Part shown: positions 16,599-27,174 of the stretch, one piece after another
Position numbering within the stretch: the first letter of the stretch is position 1
How the letters are laid out: every line of letters starts with the position of its first letter
Assembly: GCF_014212125.1 (NCBI RefSeq)
Contig: NZ_JACJVP010000002.1
Span: forward strand, 1-48,091
Origin: Cohnella nanjingensis
Lineage (GTDB): Bacteria > Bacillota > Bacilli > Paenibacillales > Paenibacillaceae
DNA length: 48,091 nt
Direction: 5' to 3'
Translations under genes and position numbers: made by a program
The notes under the pieces: generated by a model
The model's database searches: none
The model's input: the letters and a program-made list of their open reading frames with translations, nothing else
What the model was told of the DNA's origin: nothing

Positions 16599-17633
16599 TC
16601 AGACCTTTATCTGGCCATGGTCTTGGGGAGGTGAATCGGGTCCGGCATACAGCGCCAGGAGCGCCTTTGCTTCGCCGATCAGCGAGCATCGGAGCGTCTC
16701 CGGGAAGAGGACGCTGACAGAAGCGCCATATCCGAGCAGCAGCGTCCGCGCCGAATCCTCCGTGTGAAAATCCGCATCGACTTCCACCCACCCGCTCCCG
16801 GAGAGCCGGGTGGTTTTTATATGGACGTAGGGCTCCCTGCGCAGCCGATCGAGCGCTTCGTCGCGAACGCGAACGCGGGCCAGGTAGACGGGCAGCGCGG
16901 CCTTGAACCGCTCCGTCGAAAGGGACCACCACGCGGCGAGATCGAAGTCCGGCGGCACCGCGAAGCGATCCTCGAGCAGATGGGCTTCTTCGATCCGGGA
17001 CACCCGGAAGGTACGGAGATCGTCCGCCGCCGTCGGCGCGGGATTCGTCCCGTCATCCGCCGTCTCGATCCGCGCGACGAAGTACCAGGTCTGCCGCTTC
17101 GCCACCAATCCCCAGGGCGCCACGATCCGGTCGGGACGCGGCTCATGACCTGTCGCGGCATAGCGGATGCGAAGTTTGCGCTGCTCCCACACGGCCTGCT
17201 GAACGACGGTGAGGAAGCGGGCCGGTTCGCTCGGCGCGCGCCACCCCGCGCCGTCGACATGAAGGTGCCGCCTCGCGAACTCCGCTTCGTCGCGCGCCGT
17301 CGGCGGGAGCGCCGAAGCGAGCTTGCGAAGCGCGACAGCCGTATCGCCCGGGAGATCCAGATCGGCTACCGCGCTGGAAGATTGCAGGAGCAGCAGGGCG
17401 CGAATCTCCGCCGCCGTCAGTCCGGTCAGCTGGGAGCGGTACCCTTCTTGGAGCACCCAACCGCCTCGGGATCCGCGTTCGGCGTAGACGGGAATCCCGC
17501 TCGCGGCGAGCGCCTCCATGTCGCGATGAATCGTCCGCTCGGACACCTCAAGCTTGTCGGATAGCTCGCGCGCCGTTGCGCGTCCGCGGGATTGGAGCTC
17601 GTTCAGGATATGGATGAGCCGATCGGCACGCAT
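16599..17633 (-). CDS. WYL-domain transcriptional regulator (YafY/DeoR-like)
   Basis: The 344-residue protein has an N-terminal helix-turn-helix of the HTH_11 type (RLIHILNELQSRGRATAREL, VSERTIHRDMEAL), a middle region, and a WYL domain (KLRIRYAAT, IVAPWGLVAKRQTWYFVAR) followed by the WYL C-terminal extension. These are usually single-component regulators that sense a nucleic acid or small ligand. AGAGGAGGT precedes the ATG at 17633; the frame extends to 17702 without a better start. It is divergent from an SDR gene, the most likely target. Confidence 0.88.
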   Translation of the reverse strand: MRADRLIHILNELQSRGRATARELSDKLEVSERTIHRDMEALAASGIPVYAERGSRGGWVLQEGYRSQLTGLTAAEIRALLLLQSSSAVADLDLPGDTAVALRKLASALPPTARDEAEFARRHLHVDGAGWRAPSEPARFLTVVQQAVWEQRKLRIRYAATGHEPRPDRIVAPWGLVAKRQTWYFVARIETADDGTNPAPTAADDLRTFRVSRIEEAHLLEDRFAVPPDFDLAAWWSLSTERFKAALPVYLARVRVRDEALDRLRREPYVHIKTTRLSGSGWVEVDADFHTEDSARTLLLGYGASVSVLFPETLRCSLIGEAKALLALYAGPDSPPQDHGQIKV

Positions 17634-17670
17634 TCGTTGACCTCCTCTGCGCCTTGGCAAGCAAGGCCCT

Positions 17671-17680
17671 GTATCGATAC
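17671..17680. promoter_or_regulatory. Palindrome, candidate operator in the WYL regulator/SDR divergent region
   Basis: GTATCGATAC is a perfect 10-base palindrome 38 bases before the regulator start and 90 before the SDR start. It is a candidate binding site only. Confidence 0.3.
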
Positions 17681-17769
17681 GAATATTGTACCACGCATAC
17701 ATGACAACAGATGTCCGGTATGGGGAGGTAATCTAAACTTATCTTGAGGCGAGAGGGGTTCGATAAGCG

Positions 17770-18660
17770 ATGACAAGAGCGTTGGAAGGACAAGTAGCCG
17801 TCGTGGCGGGAGCGACGAGAGGGCTGGGCCGGGCGATTGCGGTGGCGTTGGGCGAAGCCGGAGCGACGGTCTACTGCACCGGGCGCAGCGTGAGAGGCAA
17901 TCCGTCGGACTTGAAGCGCGGCGAGACGATCGAAGAGACGGCGGAACGGGTGTCCGCGAGCGGCGGGCATGGGATCGCGGCGAGGGTGGACCACACGGAC
18001 GCGGAGCAGGTGCGGAGCCTCTTCGAACGCATCTCGGCAGAGCGGCAAGGCCGGTTGGACATCGCGGTGAACGACGTCTGGGGCGGGGATCCGCTCACCG
18101 ACTGGGAGCAGAAATTCTGGGAGCACGACCTGAACAACGGCTTGAAGATGCAAGAGCGGTCCGTCTGGTCCCATATGATCACCAGCTATTACGCCGCTCC
18201 GTTGATGAAGGCGCGGGGACGGGGATTGATCGTCGAGATTACGGACGGGTGGAACTATCGCTACCGCGGCAATCTGTACTACAGCTTGGCCAAGATCTCC
18301 GCGATCCATCTGGCTCAGGGCATGGCGGAGGATCTGAAGCCGTTCGGGGTAACGGCATTGGCCCTGACTCCAGGGTTCCTGCGCTCGGAGGCGATGCTCG
18401 ATCACTTCGGCGTGACGGAGAAGTCCTGGCAGGATGCGGTGCGCCAAGATCCGAACTTCATCATGTCGGAGACGCCGTACTTCGCGGCACGCGGTTTGGC
18501 CGCGCTCGCGGCCGACCCGGATCTGCACGCCAAGACGGGCGGCGTCTTCACCTCTTGGGGACTGTCCGACGTATACGGGATCGAGGATATCGACGGGCGC
18601 CGTCCGCACTGGGGACGTTATGCCACGGAGAAAGGCTTCTATCCGGAGGAAGACCAATAA
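17770..18660 (+). CDS. SDR family NAD(P)-dependent oxidoreductase
   Basis: The 296-residue protein has a Rossmann glycine motif in VVAGATRGLGRAIA (positions about 13-26), a TGR motif fitting NADP(H), VNDVWGG, a catalytic Tyr/Lys pair in YYSLAK, and TPGFLRSE after it. The substrate is unknown. The classical active-site Ser position reads VEITDG, which differs from the usual S and is worth noting. GAGAGGGG lies about 12 bases before the ATG. It is probably controlled by the divergent WYL regulator. Confidence 0.9.
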   Translation: MTRALEGQVAVVAGATRGLGRAIAVALGEAGATVYCTGRSVRGNPSDLKRGETIEETAERVSASGGHGIAARVDHTDAEQVRSLFERISAERQGRLDIAVNDVWGGDPLTDWEQKFWEHDLNNGLKMQERSVWSHMITSYYAAPLMKARGRGLIVEITDGWNYRYRGNLYYSLAKISAIHLAQGMAEDLKPFGVTALALTPGFLRSEAMLDHFGVTEKSWQDAVRQDPNFIMSETPYFAARGLAALAADPDLHAKTGGVFTSWGLSDVYGIEDIDGRRPHWGRYATEKGFYPEEDQ

Positions 18661-18873
18661 TCGGTTGGCCATGCGGCAGATAGCCGTCTGTCTGGAGGGG
18701 ATGAGGCGGACGTCGATCTGGAGGTGGGCAGATAGCCGCCCCGCAAGAAAAAAAGGGATTCCGTCGTAATCTGTCGTAATCCGTCGTAATACTCGTCAAA
18801 CAAGCCGATTCGCAGGGGGAGCCAAGAGGAGTTGGCTTCCTTCTGTCGTTAGGGAGTCTTTGCAGAATGGCGT

Positions 18874-19236
18874 TAGTCGGAAAAATCGACTAATGCGGCA
18901 CAAAGGGGCAGCCGGCGGGAGAGATAGTCGAGAAAATCGACTAACGCGGTGCAAAAGGGGCAGCCGGCGGGAGAGATAGTCGAGAAAATCGACTAACGTA
19001 GCGCAAAAGGGGCAGCCGGCGGGAGAGATAGTCGAGAAAATCGACTAACGTAGCGCAAAAGGGGCAGCCGGCGCGAGAGATAGTCGAAAAAATCGACTAA
19101 CGTGGCGCGCAAGAGGCAGTCGGCGGGAGAGATAATCGAAAAAATCGACTAGCGGGGTGTACGAAGGCCATTCGTCAGGAGTGATGATCAAAAAAATCGA
19201 GCAACGCGGCGCGCCCGGAATTTGGGCTGGATGCGT
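18874..19236. repeat. Tandem array of seven 52-bp units, each with an inverted repeat
   Basis: Units start at 18874, 18925, 18977, 19029, 19081, 19133 and 19185, giving one step of 51 and five of 52 bases. Each opens with TAGTCGA, a short A-rich loop and TCGACTA, followed by a GC-rich body (CGCAAAAGGGGCAGCCGGCG-like). The inner units are nearly identical and the outer ones drift; the last merges into a terminator. No gene is seen between 18661 and 19270; 18661-18873 shows nothing else recognisable. Confidence 0.9.
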
Positions 19237-19248
19237 TGCTCGATTTTT
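19192..19248. terminator. Bidirectional terminator with a 16-bp perfect stem
   Basis: AAAAATCGAGCAACGC (19192-19207) pairs perfectly with GCGTTGCTCGATTTTT (19233-19248). It sits between the convergent SDR and ECF41 sigma genes and would end both transcripts. Confidence 0.88.
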
Positions 19249-19270
19249 CGTGTTATCCCGTAATCGCCGC

Positions 19271-20506
19271 TCAACCCTCCAGGAGCTTCAAGTGAGCCAG
19301 CTTGTCGGGATTGACGACGAAGTAGAGGTTGGTGAGGAGCGGCGCTTCAGCGATGTCCTCCGCGCCGGAGTTCCAGGCAAGAATAATGACCCCCTTGAGC
19401 ACGCCGTCGATCCAAAGGGTGATTCCAGGCCGGCCGTTAACGCGCGAGACGGTCATCTCCGCATTCAGGTAAGTGCCCGAAGCCATGGCGGCGAGGAGCG
19501 CGATCACGCGCGGACGCGTATAGATCGGTTTGATCGCCGCGCGCGTCTTGCCGCCTCCGTCGGAGACGAGCACCGCATCCTGAGTCAACAGCCGCGCGAG
19601 CTCGTCCGCCCGGCCGAGGCGGAACGCGGCGATGAATCGGCGGACCCGCTCTTCCTCCAGGGCGTAGGAGGAGGACGCTGCAGGCGCTCTGCCAGCCCCG
19701 CCGCCGCCAGACGCCGCGGTCCCGCCACCGCGGCGCCCTTCTTCCGGCCCGGCCGAGAGCAGGCCCCCGCCGCCGTTGTGCCCGGAACTAGGCGCCTCCG
19801 CTTCCTTTCCGGCCGAGAGCAGGCCCTCGCCCCCGCCGTGTTCGCCGCCGCGCTGCCTTTCTTCCTGCCCGGCCGACGGCCGAACCTCGCCTCCGGCATG
19901 TCCGGCGCTCGGCGCCCCAGCCTCCGGACCCGCCGCCAGCCTTTTCCGCTCGGCGTCTCTGGCCGCAGCTTCCGCCGCTTCGCGGGCGGGCTCCGCGATC
20001 TTCTCCGTCAGCTTGCGCTTCGAGCGGCTAAACAGTTGCCGGCAGTTCGCTTCGGACTTGCCAAGCATCTCTCCTATCTCCGCATATTCGAACTGCAGCG
20101 CCTCCCTCAGCACGAACACGGCCCTTTCGGTCGGCGTCAACCGCTCCAGCAGTACGAGGAATGCGTACGACATCGATTCGTCCAGCTCCGCGGCTTCATG
20201 CGGAAGAGCCGATCGCGATTCCACGATCGGCTCCGGCAGCCATTCGCCCACGTAGGACTCTCGCCGCCGCCGCGCCGACTTGAGCACGTTCAGACAGCGA
20301 TTGGCGATTAGTTTGCTTAGATAAGCCCGCGGGTGCCGGATGGCTGCTTCCTTGCCCTGAGGAACGGCGGCCAGGGCGACGAAGACGTCCTGCACCGCGT
20401 CTTCGGCATCCGATACGATGCCGAGAAGGCGATAGGCCAAGTTGAACATCTGCCGGCGATAGGTTTCGTACCATTGTTCTACATCGCTTCTTGCCGATTC
20501 TCCCAT
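19271..20506 (-). CDS. ECF41-family RNA polymerase sigma factor with fused C-terminal SnoaL-like domain and 20-residue-repeat linker
   Basis: The 411-residue protein has sigma region 2 (about 10-75, YRLLGIVSDAEDAVQDVF), region 4 (about 125-175, ERAVFVLREALQFEYAEIGE) and a SnoaL-like C-terminal domain. The three motifs typical of ECF41 are all present: WLPEP at 89-93, DGGGK and NPDKL at 399-403. In this family the fused domain modulates activity in place of an anti-sigma factor. Unusual here is a linker of about 80 residues between region 4 and the C domain, made of four 20-residue Gly/Ala/Glu repeats. GGGAG precedes the ATG. The decarboxylase gene just upstream on the same strand is the expected ECF41 partner. 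Confidence 0.93.
   Translation of the reverse strand: MGESARSDVEQWYETYRRQMFNLAYRLLGIVSDAEDAVQDVFVALAAVPQGKEAAIRHPRAYLSKLIANRCLNVLKSARRRRESYVGEWLPEPIVESRSALPHEAAELDESMSYAFLVLLERLTPTERAVFVLREALQFEYAEIGEMLGKSEANCRQLFSRSKRKLTEKIAEPAREAAEAAARDAERKRLAAGPEAGAPSAGHAGGEVRPSAGQEERQRGGEHGGGEGLLSAGKEAEAPSSGHNGGGGLLSAGPEEGRRGGGTAASGGGGAGRAPAASSSYALEEERVRRFIAAFRLGRADELARLLTQDAVLVSDGGGKTRAAIKPIYTRPRVIALLAAMASGTYLNAEMTVSRVNGRPGITLWIDGVLKGVIILAWNSGAEDIAEAPLLTNLYFVVNPDKLAHLKLLEG
19749..19943 (-). repeat. 60-bp tandem repeat encoding the ECF41 linker
   Basis: On the plus strand the motif CCGGCCGAGAGCAGG recurs at 19749 and 19809, with diverged copies at 19869 and 19929, exactly 60 bases apart. The period is a multiple of three, so each unit adds 20 residues (for example LLSAGKEAEAPSSGHNGGGG) without a frameshift. 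Confidence 0.8.
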
Positions 20507-20578
20507 CCGGTACCGCTCCCTGCGCTTCCATTTTCTATATTATAGCGGAAGCTGCGACGGAGCGCCTCTTCCGGCGGC

Positions 20579-21034
20579 TCAGTGTCCTCCGATCGCGCAC
20601 CCGGGAAACATGCCTGTCGCCACGCCGATCCGGTTCCAGCTGTTGATCGCGTTGATCGCCATGATGATGTCTACGAATTCTTTCTCGTCCACGAACTCGC
20701 GCACGCGCTCATATACCGGCTGCGGCACGCCGGCTTCCGACAAGCGGGTCGCGTGCTCGGTCAGATCCAGCACCGCGCGCTCCTTGTCCGTGTAGCATGG
20801 CGCTTCCCGCCAGACCGGGAGCAGGACGACGCGGTCGAGCCCGCCTTCGAGCTTAAGCAGATCCTTCGCGTGCATGTCGACGCAGAACGCGCAGCCGTTG
20901 ATCTGGGAGGCGCGCAGCTTGATGAGCGCATAGAGACTGGGTTCGATGCCGCGGCTCGAGGCGAATTGCTCCAGGGCTAGCAGCGCTTGGAGCGCCTCGG
21001 GGTTGGCGTCGTGGTAGGAGAATCTTGTTTGCAT
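20579..21034 (-). CDS. Carboxymuconolactone decarboxylase / AhpD-like protein
   Basis: A 151-residue AhpD-fold protein with the redox motif C48-A-F-C51 and H55 in GCAFCVDMHAKD, and ending in NSWNRIGVATGMFPG. Members act as alkylhydroperoxidase-like peroxidases or decarboxylases in the cytoplasm. GGAGGG lies before the ATG at 21034; the longer frame to 21049 begins inside that site. The ECF41 sigma gene follows 72 bases downstream on the same strand, and an ECF41-type promoter lies upstream, so the pair is probably one autoregulated unit. Confidence 0.92.
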   Translation of the reverse strand: MQTRFSYHDANPEALQALLALEQFASSRGIEPSLYALIKLRASQINGCAFCVDMHAKDLLKLEGGLDRVVLLPVWREAPCYTDKERAVLDLTEHATRLSEAGVPQPVYERVREFVDEKEFVDIIMAINAINSWNRIGVATGMFPGCAIGGH

Positions 21035-21077
21035 GTGTTTTCCCTCCAAAGGATGAATTTATAGATCTCACCCTATA

Positions 21078-21104
21078 GACAACGCAGCCTTCGCATTTGT
21101 GACA
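21078..21104 (-). promoter_or_regulatory. Predicted ECF41-dependent promoter
   Basis: On the minus strand TGTCACA (21104-21098) is followed after exactly 16 bases by TGTC (21081-21078). The consensus known for ECF41 factors is TGTCACA, about 16 bases, CGTC. It lies 44 bases upstream of the decarboxylase start. Confidence 0.7.
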
Positions 21105-21190
21105 AAGCCGCCGGATTCCCGCCGAACGGTTAAATCTCCCATCCGTTGGCGACAATGCTAATAGAGAAAGAGATAAGGAGTGAGTGCGTA

Positions 21191-21946
21191 ATGAACCAAA
21201 TTCTACTGATCACGGACGGCGGCTCGAACGTAGGCGAGAGTCCCGTCATCGCGGCGGCGCAAGCCTATGCGGAAGGCATCACGGTAAACGTGGCGGGCGT
21301 CGTGGACGACGGCAGCGTGGGCGAGCAGGGGTCGATCGAGATCGCCGAGATCGCCCGCGCGGGCGGCGGGATGAGCCGCATCGTCTCCACGCAGCAGCTC
21401 TCGCAGACGGTGCAGATGATGACCCGTCAGACGGTGCAAGGCACGATCCGTCAGGCGGTGAATCACGAGCTTCGCCAGCTCTTGGGCGTGGAATCGGTCG
21501 CCGAGTTGCCGCCGGTCAAGCGGGCCGAAGTGGTCCGCGTCATGGAGGATCTAGGCGAGACTTCGCCGCTGCGGGTCGCGCTGCTGATCGACGCGAGCGG
21601 CAGCATGAAGCCGAAGCTGAACGCGGTCGAGGAGGCCATCCGCGACCTCGGGCTGAGCTTGCAGGCGCGGAAAGGCGAGAGCGCCGTCGCCGTGTTTCAT
21701 TTCCCGGGCGAATTGTCCAATGAAGCATGTATGCTCGATTTGGATTGGAGCGACGCGCCGAGCCGCTTGGGCGCGATCTTCGCCAAGCTGCGCATGAAGG
21801 GGACGACGCCGACCGGGCCCGCCCTTTTGCGCGTGGTAGAGTTTTTCCGGGAAACTTGTGGTAAGATTATTACAGAACCGCAGCAACCAATAACGCTGAC
21901 GAAGCGTGACGATATGGGCGGGGTGCGGAGTGATTACGTCGTCTGA
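21191..21946 (+). CDS. yabS: vWA-domain protein YabS
   Basis: The 251-residue protein carries a von Willebrand factor A fold with the MIDAS motif DASGS at residues 134-138 (ALLIDASGSMKPKL) and a downstream Thr in KGTTPTGPAL. The N-terminal half starts ILLITDGGSNVGESP. In B. subtilis yabS belongs with yabT between spoIIE and tilS, as here. AAGGAG at 21175-21180 precedes the ATG at 21191. The end overlaps the proposed yabT start. Confidence 0.9.
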   Translation: MNQILLITDGGSNVGESPVIAAAQAYAEGITVNVAGVVDDGSVGEQGSIEIAEIARAGGGMSRIVSTQQLSQTVQMMTRQTVQGTIRQAVNHELRQLLGVESVAELPPVKRAEVVRVMEDLGETSPLRVALLIDASGSMKPKLNAVEEAIRDLGLSLQARKGESAVAVFHFPGELSNEACMLDLDWSDAPSRLGAIFAKLRMKGTTPTGPALLRVVEFFRETCGKIITEPQQPITLTKRDDMGGVRSDYVV

Positions 21947-22850
21947 GAAGCAACTGCCGCCTGGTACGGTATTGCGTGGCAAGTGGAACGGCAAGCGTTA
22001 CCGCCTCGAGCGCCTGCTCGGCCTCGGGGCGAACGGGCAAGTCTACCTCGCGACGTGCGGGAGCCGGACTTGCGCCTTGAAGATCGGCAAGGAGACCGAG
22101 GACCTCCAAGCGGAAGCGAACGTGCTGGCCTCGCTGGATCAGCGGGAGCGAAGCCGTCCGCCTTTTTTGCTGGACGTGGACGATGCGGAGTGGCAGGGGA
22201 AGAAGCTGCCGTTCTATGCGATGCAGTACGTGCCGGGGTCGCCCGTCAAGGCGTATCTGCGGCTGCATGGTTCGCAATGGTTCGGCGTCATCGGATACCG
22301 TCTGCTGGAGCGGCTGTCGGAGCTGCATGAGGCGGGTTGGGTGTTCGGCGACGTGAAGAGCGACAACGTGCTCGTCTCCGGCTACGGGCGCGTCGCGCTC
22401 GTGGACTACGGCGGAGCGACGGCCATCGGACGGGGCGTCCGCCAGTTCACGGAGATCTACGACCGGGGCTACTGGGCCGCGGGCAGCCGGACGGCGGACC
22501 CGGCTTATGACGTATTCGCGGTGGCCGTGCTCTGGATTCACGCGCTCGACGGCAAGCGCCTGCTCCAGCTGACGCGGACGCTGCTCCCGCAGAACCGCCA
22601 TCCGAGGGAGCTCGTGGAGCTTATCCGGACGAATCCGACGCTGAGGCCGATGGAGACGTGGCTGGATCGGGCGCTGTACGGCCGGTTCCAGCATGCGCGG
22701 GAAGCTAGCGAACACTGGCGCGCGCTCGTGCACGCGGCGGCTCAGCCGAAGGATGCGAGCGACGGGCATGTACCCGGATGGATGGCCGGCCTGCTGGCGG
22801 CCTCCGTGGTACTGTGCGGCTCGGCGGCGGCGATCTGGTTTCTTCATTAG
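21930..22850 (+). CDS. yabT: Hanks-type serine/threonine protein kinase YabT
   Basis: About 306 residues: a kinase domain with the glycine loop GLGANGQVYLA, lysine in CALKIGKE, catalytic loop FGDVKSDN and metal-binding DYG, then a C-terminal membrane helix (GWMAGLLAASVVLCGSAAAI). HRD is replaced by FGD and DFG by DYG. YabT is known in B. subtilis as a DNA-activated sporulation kinase anchored in the septum. The start is uncertain: GTG 21930 overlaps yabS by 17 bases; GTG 21906 is the alternative. Transcription with yabS is likely. Confidence 0.88.
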   Translation: MITSSEKQLPPGTVLRGKWNGKRYRLERLLGLGANGQVYLATCGSRTCALKIGKETEDLQAEANVLASLDQRERSRPPFLLDVDDAEWQGKKLPFYAMQYVPGSPVKAYLRLHGSQWFGVIGYRLLERLSELHEAGWVFGDVKSDNVLVSGYGRVALVDYGGATAIGRGVRQFTEIYDRGYWAAGSRTADPAYDVFAVAVLWIHALDGKRLLQLTRTLLPQNRHPRELVELIRTNPTLRPMETWLDRALYGRFQHAREASEHWRALVHAAAQPKDASDGHVPGWMAGLLAASVVLCGSAAAIWFLH

Positions 22851-22866
22851 ATAGGAGGACGAACCG

Positions 22867-24300
22867 TTGGCGGCAAAAGGCGATCTCCTGGCCCGCGTGA
22901 GGGCGCTGGTCCAAGCGGAAGGCTGGCTGCGCGAAGGCGCCTGCGTCGTGGCGGCCGTATCCGGCGGTCCGGACTCGATGGCGCTGCTGCATCTGCTGCG
23001 CGAGCTGGCTGGCGAAGCCGGCGTCCGCCTGGTGGCGGCTCACGTGAACCATCGGTTCCGGGGCGCGGAGTCGGATGCCGAGGCGTCGTTCGTGAAGCGG
23101 ATCTGCGAGGCGTGGGACGTGGACTGCGAGGTTGCCGAGATCGACGTGCCCGCGTATATCGCCTCGACGGGCATGAATCCCCAGGAGGCCGCCCGGGAGA
23201 AGCGCTACGCGTTCCTCCGCGAGACCGCCCGGCGGCACGGCGCGCGCACGATCGCGCTGGGCCACCATGCGGACGATCAGGCGGAGACCGTGCTGATGCG
23301 GCTGATGCGGGGGAGCGGCGTCGGCGGCCTGGCTGGAATTCCCATGCGGCGCGCCGAAAAGGAATTGGAACTCATTCGGCCGCTGCTGCGTATTACCAAA
23401 GGTGAGCTTCTATTATATGATGAGCGCAACGGCGTGCCGTACGTGACGGACAGCAGCAATGCCGATCCGCATTACTTCCGCAACGCGATTCGTCTCGAGG
23501 TGATGCCGCTGCTCGAACGATACAACCCGCAGCTTCGCGGGTCGCTGGTCCGGCTCGCGGAGCTGGCGTCGGCCGACCACGATTATCTCGAAGCGGAGGC
23601 GGCGAAGGCGCTCGCGGACGCGGCTTCCCGCGAAGGGGAAGGCTGGTCGCTGCAGTGCGGGCGGTTCCGCGGCCTTCACGTTGCTTTACAACGCAGATTG
23701 ATTAAACTAATATTAGATTGTCTTGCGGGACCGCGTTCCCCCCAGCCGTTCGAGCAGGTGGAGGAAGTCTCGGCGGCGATCGCCGCCGAAGCGCCCGCTG
23801 TCGTACGGATGGACGTCGGTTCCGGCATCGTCCTGATCCGCGAATACGACGTTGCGTATATCGGGCCTTCACGGCCTGCGCAAGCCGCGTTCGCCTATCG
23901 GGTGCCCGAGGCCGACGCGGACGTGAACGTGACGGAATCGGGCCTGATCTTCCGGTTCCGCCGCGCGGACGGACCTCACACCTCTCCGTCGGATTTCCGA
24001 AGGGAGGCTTTTTTTGACGAGACGGATATCGCCTGGCCGCTCGTCATCCGCAATCGAAGGCCTGGAGACCGGATGGACCCGATGGGACTAAACGGCTCTA
24101 AAAAAGTGCAAGATATGTTCGTTGACGCCAAGATCCCCAGATCCGAGCGCGATCAGCGGCCGCTGCTCACGGACAGCGCGGATCGCATCCTGTGGATTCC
24201 CGGATTGAGACGCTCCCGGCACGCCGTGCCAGGCGCGGGCGCACATTCGGTCGTCCATGTCGCATGCGGGCCGTTCCGTCCGGAGACCGGAGCCGATTGA
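22867..24300 (+). CDS. tilS: tRNA(Ile)-lysidine synthetase
   Basis: The 477-residue enzyme has the PP-loop SGGPDS at residues 32-37, [20 protein letters not shown], and C-terminal TilS domains ([20 protein letters not shown]). It attaches lysine to C34 of the CAU-anticodon tRNA-Ile using ATP, which is essential for AUA decoding. The TTG start at 22867 follows AGGAGG at 22853-22858, just after the yabT stop. Confidence 0.95.
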   Translation: MAAKGDLLARVRALVQAEGWLREGACVVAAVSGGPDSMALLHLLRELAGEAGVRLVAAHVNHRFRGAESDAEASFVKRICEAWDVDCEVAEIDVPAYIASTGMNPQEAAREKRYAFLRETARRHGARTIALGHHADDQAETVLMRLMRGSGVGGLAGIPMRRAEKELELIRPLLRITKGELLLYDERNGVPYVTDSSNADPHYFRNAIRLEVMPLLERYNPQLRGSLVRLAELASADHDYLEAEAAKALADAASREGEGWSLQCGRFRGLHVALQRRLIKLILDCLAGPRSPQPFEQVEEVSAAIAAEAPAVVRMDVGSGIVLIREYDVAYIGPSRPAQAAFAYRVPEADADVNVTESGLIFRFRRADGPHTSPSDFRREAFFDETDIAWPLVIRNRRPGDRMDPMGLNGSKKVQDMFVDAKIPRSERDQRPLLTDSADRILWIPGLRRSRHAVPGAGAHSVVHVACGPFRPETGAD

Positions 24301-24368
24301 CGATACGGCGACATGAAGTTCGTCAAGCCATCATACCGTGTATTAATTCGGACTGGGAGGTCCCCTCT

Positions 24369-24911
24369 TTGCAGAACGACATTCAAGAAGTACTCTACTC
24401 GGAAGACCAGATTCAATCGAAGGTTCGGGAGCTTGGCGCTGCCATCAGCCGCGATTACGAAGGGCGCAACCCGCTCGTCATCTGCGTGCTCAAAGGCGCT
24501 TTTATTTTTATGGCGGATCTGTCCAAGAACGTCACCGTCCCGATCGAGCTCGACTTCATGGCCGTGTCCAGCTACGGCAACTCGACCCGCTCGTCGGGCG
24601 AGGTGAAGATCGTCAAGGATCTGGACACGTCGGTCGAAGGCCGCGACGTCATCATCGTCGAGGACATCATCGACAGCGGCTTGACGCTTAGCTATCTGAT
24701 CGACGTGCTGGAGCGCCGGAACGCGCTGTCCGTCCGGGTCGTCGCCTTGTTCGACAAGCCCGGCCGCCGGACGGTGGACCTGAACGCGGACTATACCGGA
24801 TTCGTCATTCCGGACGCGTTCGTCGTCGGTTACGGTCTTGACTATGCGGAACATTACCGCAATTTGCCTTATGTCGGCGTCCTGAAGCCGGAAGTGTATT
24901 CCAACCGTTAA
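24369..24911 (+). CDS. hpt: Hypoxanthine phosphoribosyltransferase
   Basis: A 180-residue purine salvage enzyme with the PRPP-binding motif [13 protein letters not shown] (acidic pair and DSG at about 98-104), the LKGA loop at 41-44, and a C-terminal KPEVYSN. It makes IMP or GMP from hypoxanthine or guanine. The start is a TTG at 24369, eight bases after GGGAGG at 24355-24360; the frame runs open into tilS upstream but without support. Confidence 0.95.
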   Translation: MQNDIQEVLYSEDQIQSKVRELGAAISRDYEGRNPLVICVLKGAFIFMADLSKNVTVPIELDFMAVSSYGNSTRSSGEVKIVKDLDTSVEGRDVIIVEDIIDSGLTLSYLIDVLERRNALSVRVVALFDKPGRRTVDLNADYTGFVIPDAFVVGYGLDYAEHYRNLPYVGVLKPEVYSNR

Positions 24912-24954
24912 GAGATGCCCAGTTATCCATGCTTTCGCGCTATCGCGCCTTCTA

Positions 24955-24984
24955 TTGAGATGCCAAGACAGGCTATGGTAAAAT
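24955..24984 (+). promoter_or_regulatory. Sigma-A promoter for ftsH
   Basis: TTGAGA (24955-24960), 18 bases, TAAAAT (24979-24984) preceded by TGG, an extended -10. Confidence 0.65.
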
Positions 24985-25013
24985 GATGTAAGCGTGTCGG
25001 GAGGAGGTCAGGG

Positions 25014-27011
<1,998 letters not shown>

Positions 27012-27035
27012 GGCAAGTATTTCAGCATGAAGACG

Positions 27036-27096
27036 CACCTCCAGGTACCATCGGAATCCGAAATTCCTTCCGATGCTATTCCTGGAGGTGTTTTTT
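27036..27096 (+). terminator. Terminator after ftsH
   Basis: CACCTCCAGG (27036-27045) pairs with CCTGGAGGTG (27081-27090), with an inner ATCGGAA/TTCCGAT pair, followed by six T residues. Confidence 0.9.
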
Positions 27097-27125
27097 ATCG
27101 TAAACGGGTCGGAGCAACCACAAGA

Positions 27126-27156
27126 CAGGCCGTCACCCTAAGCGGATGACGGCCTG
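27126..27156 (-). terminator. Hairpin downstream of the ferredoxin gene
   Basis: CAGGCCGTCA (27126-27135) and TGACGGCCTG (27147-27156) form a perfect 10-bp stem. It lies just past the ferredoxin stop on the minus strand but lacks a clear T run. Confidence 0.5.
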
Positions 27157-27174
27157 CAGCTGCTCAACCTAAGA

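Noticed and set aside
16789..16820. Terminator-like hairpin (CCACCCG...CCGGGTGG followed by TTTTT) on the plus strand
   Set aside because: It lies inside the C-terminal coding part of the WYL regulator, with no plus-strand gene reading into it.
18874..19236. Possible CRISPR array
   Set aside because: The 52-bp units are contiguous and nearly identical over their whole length, with no unique spacers and no cas genes nearby.
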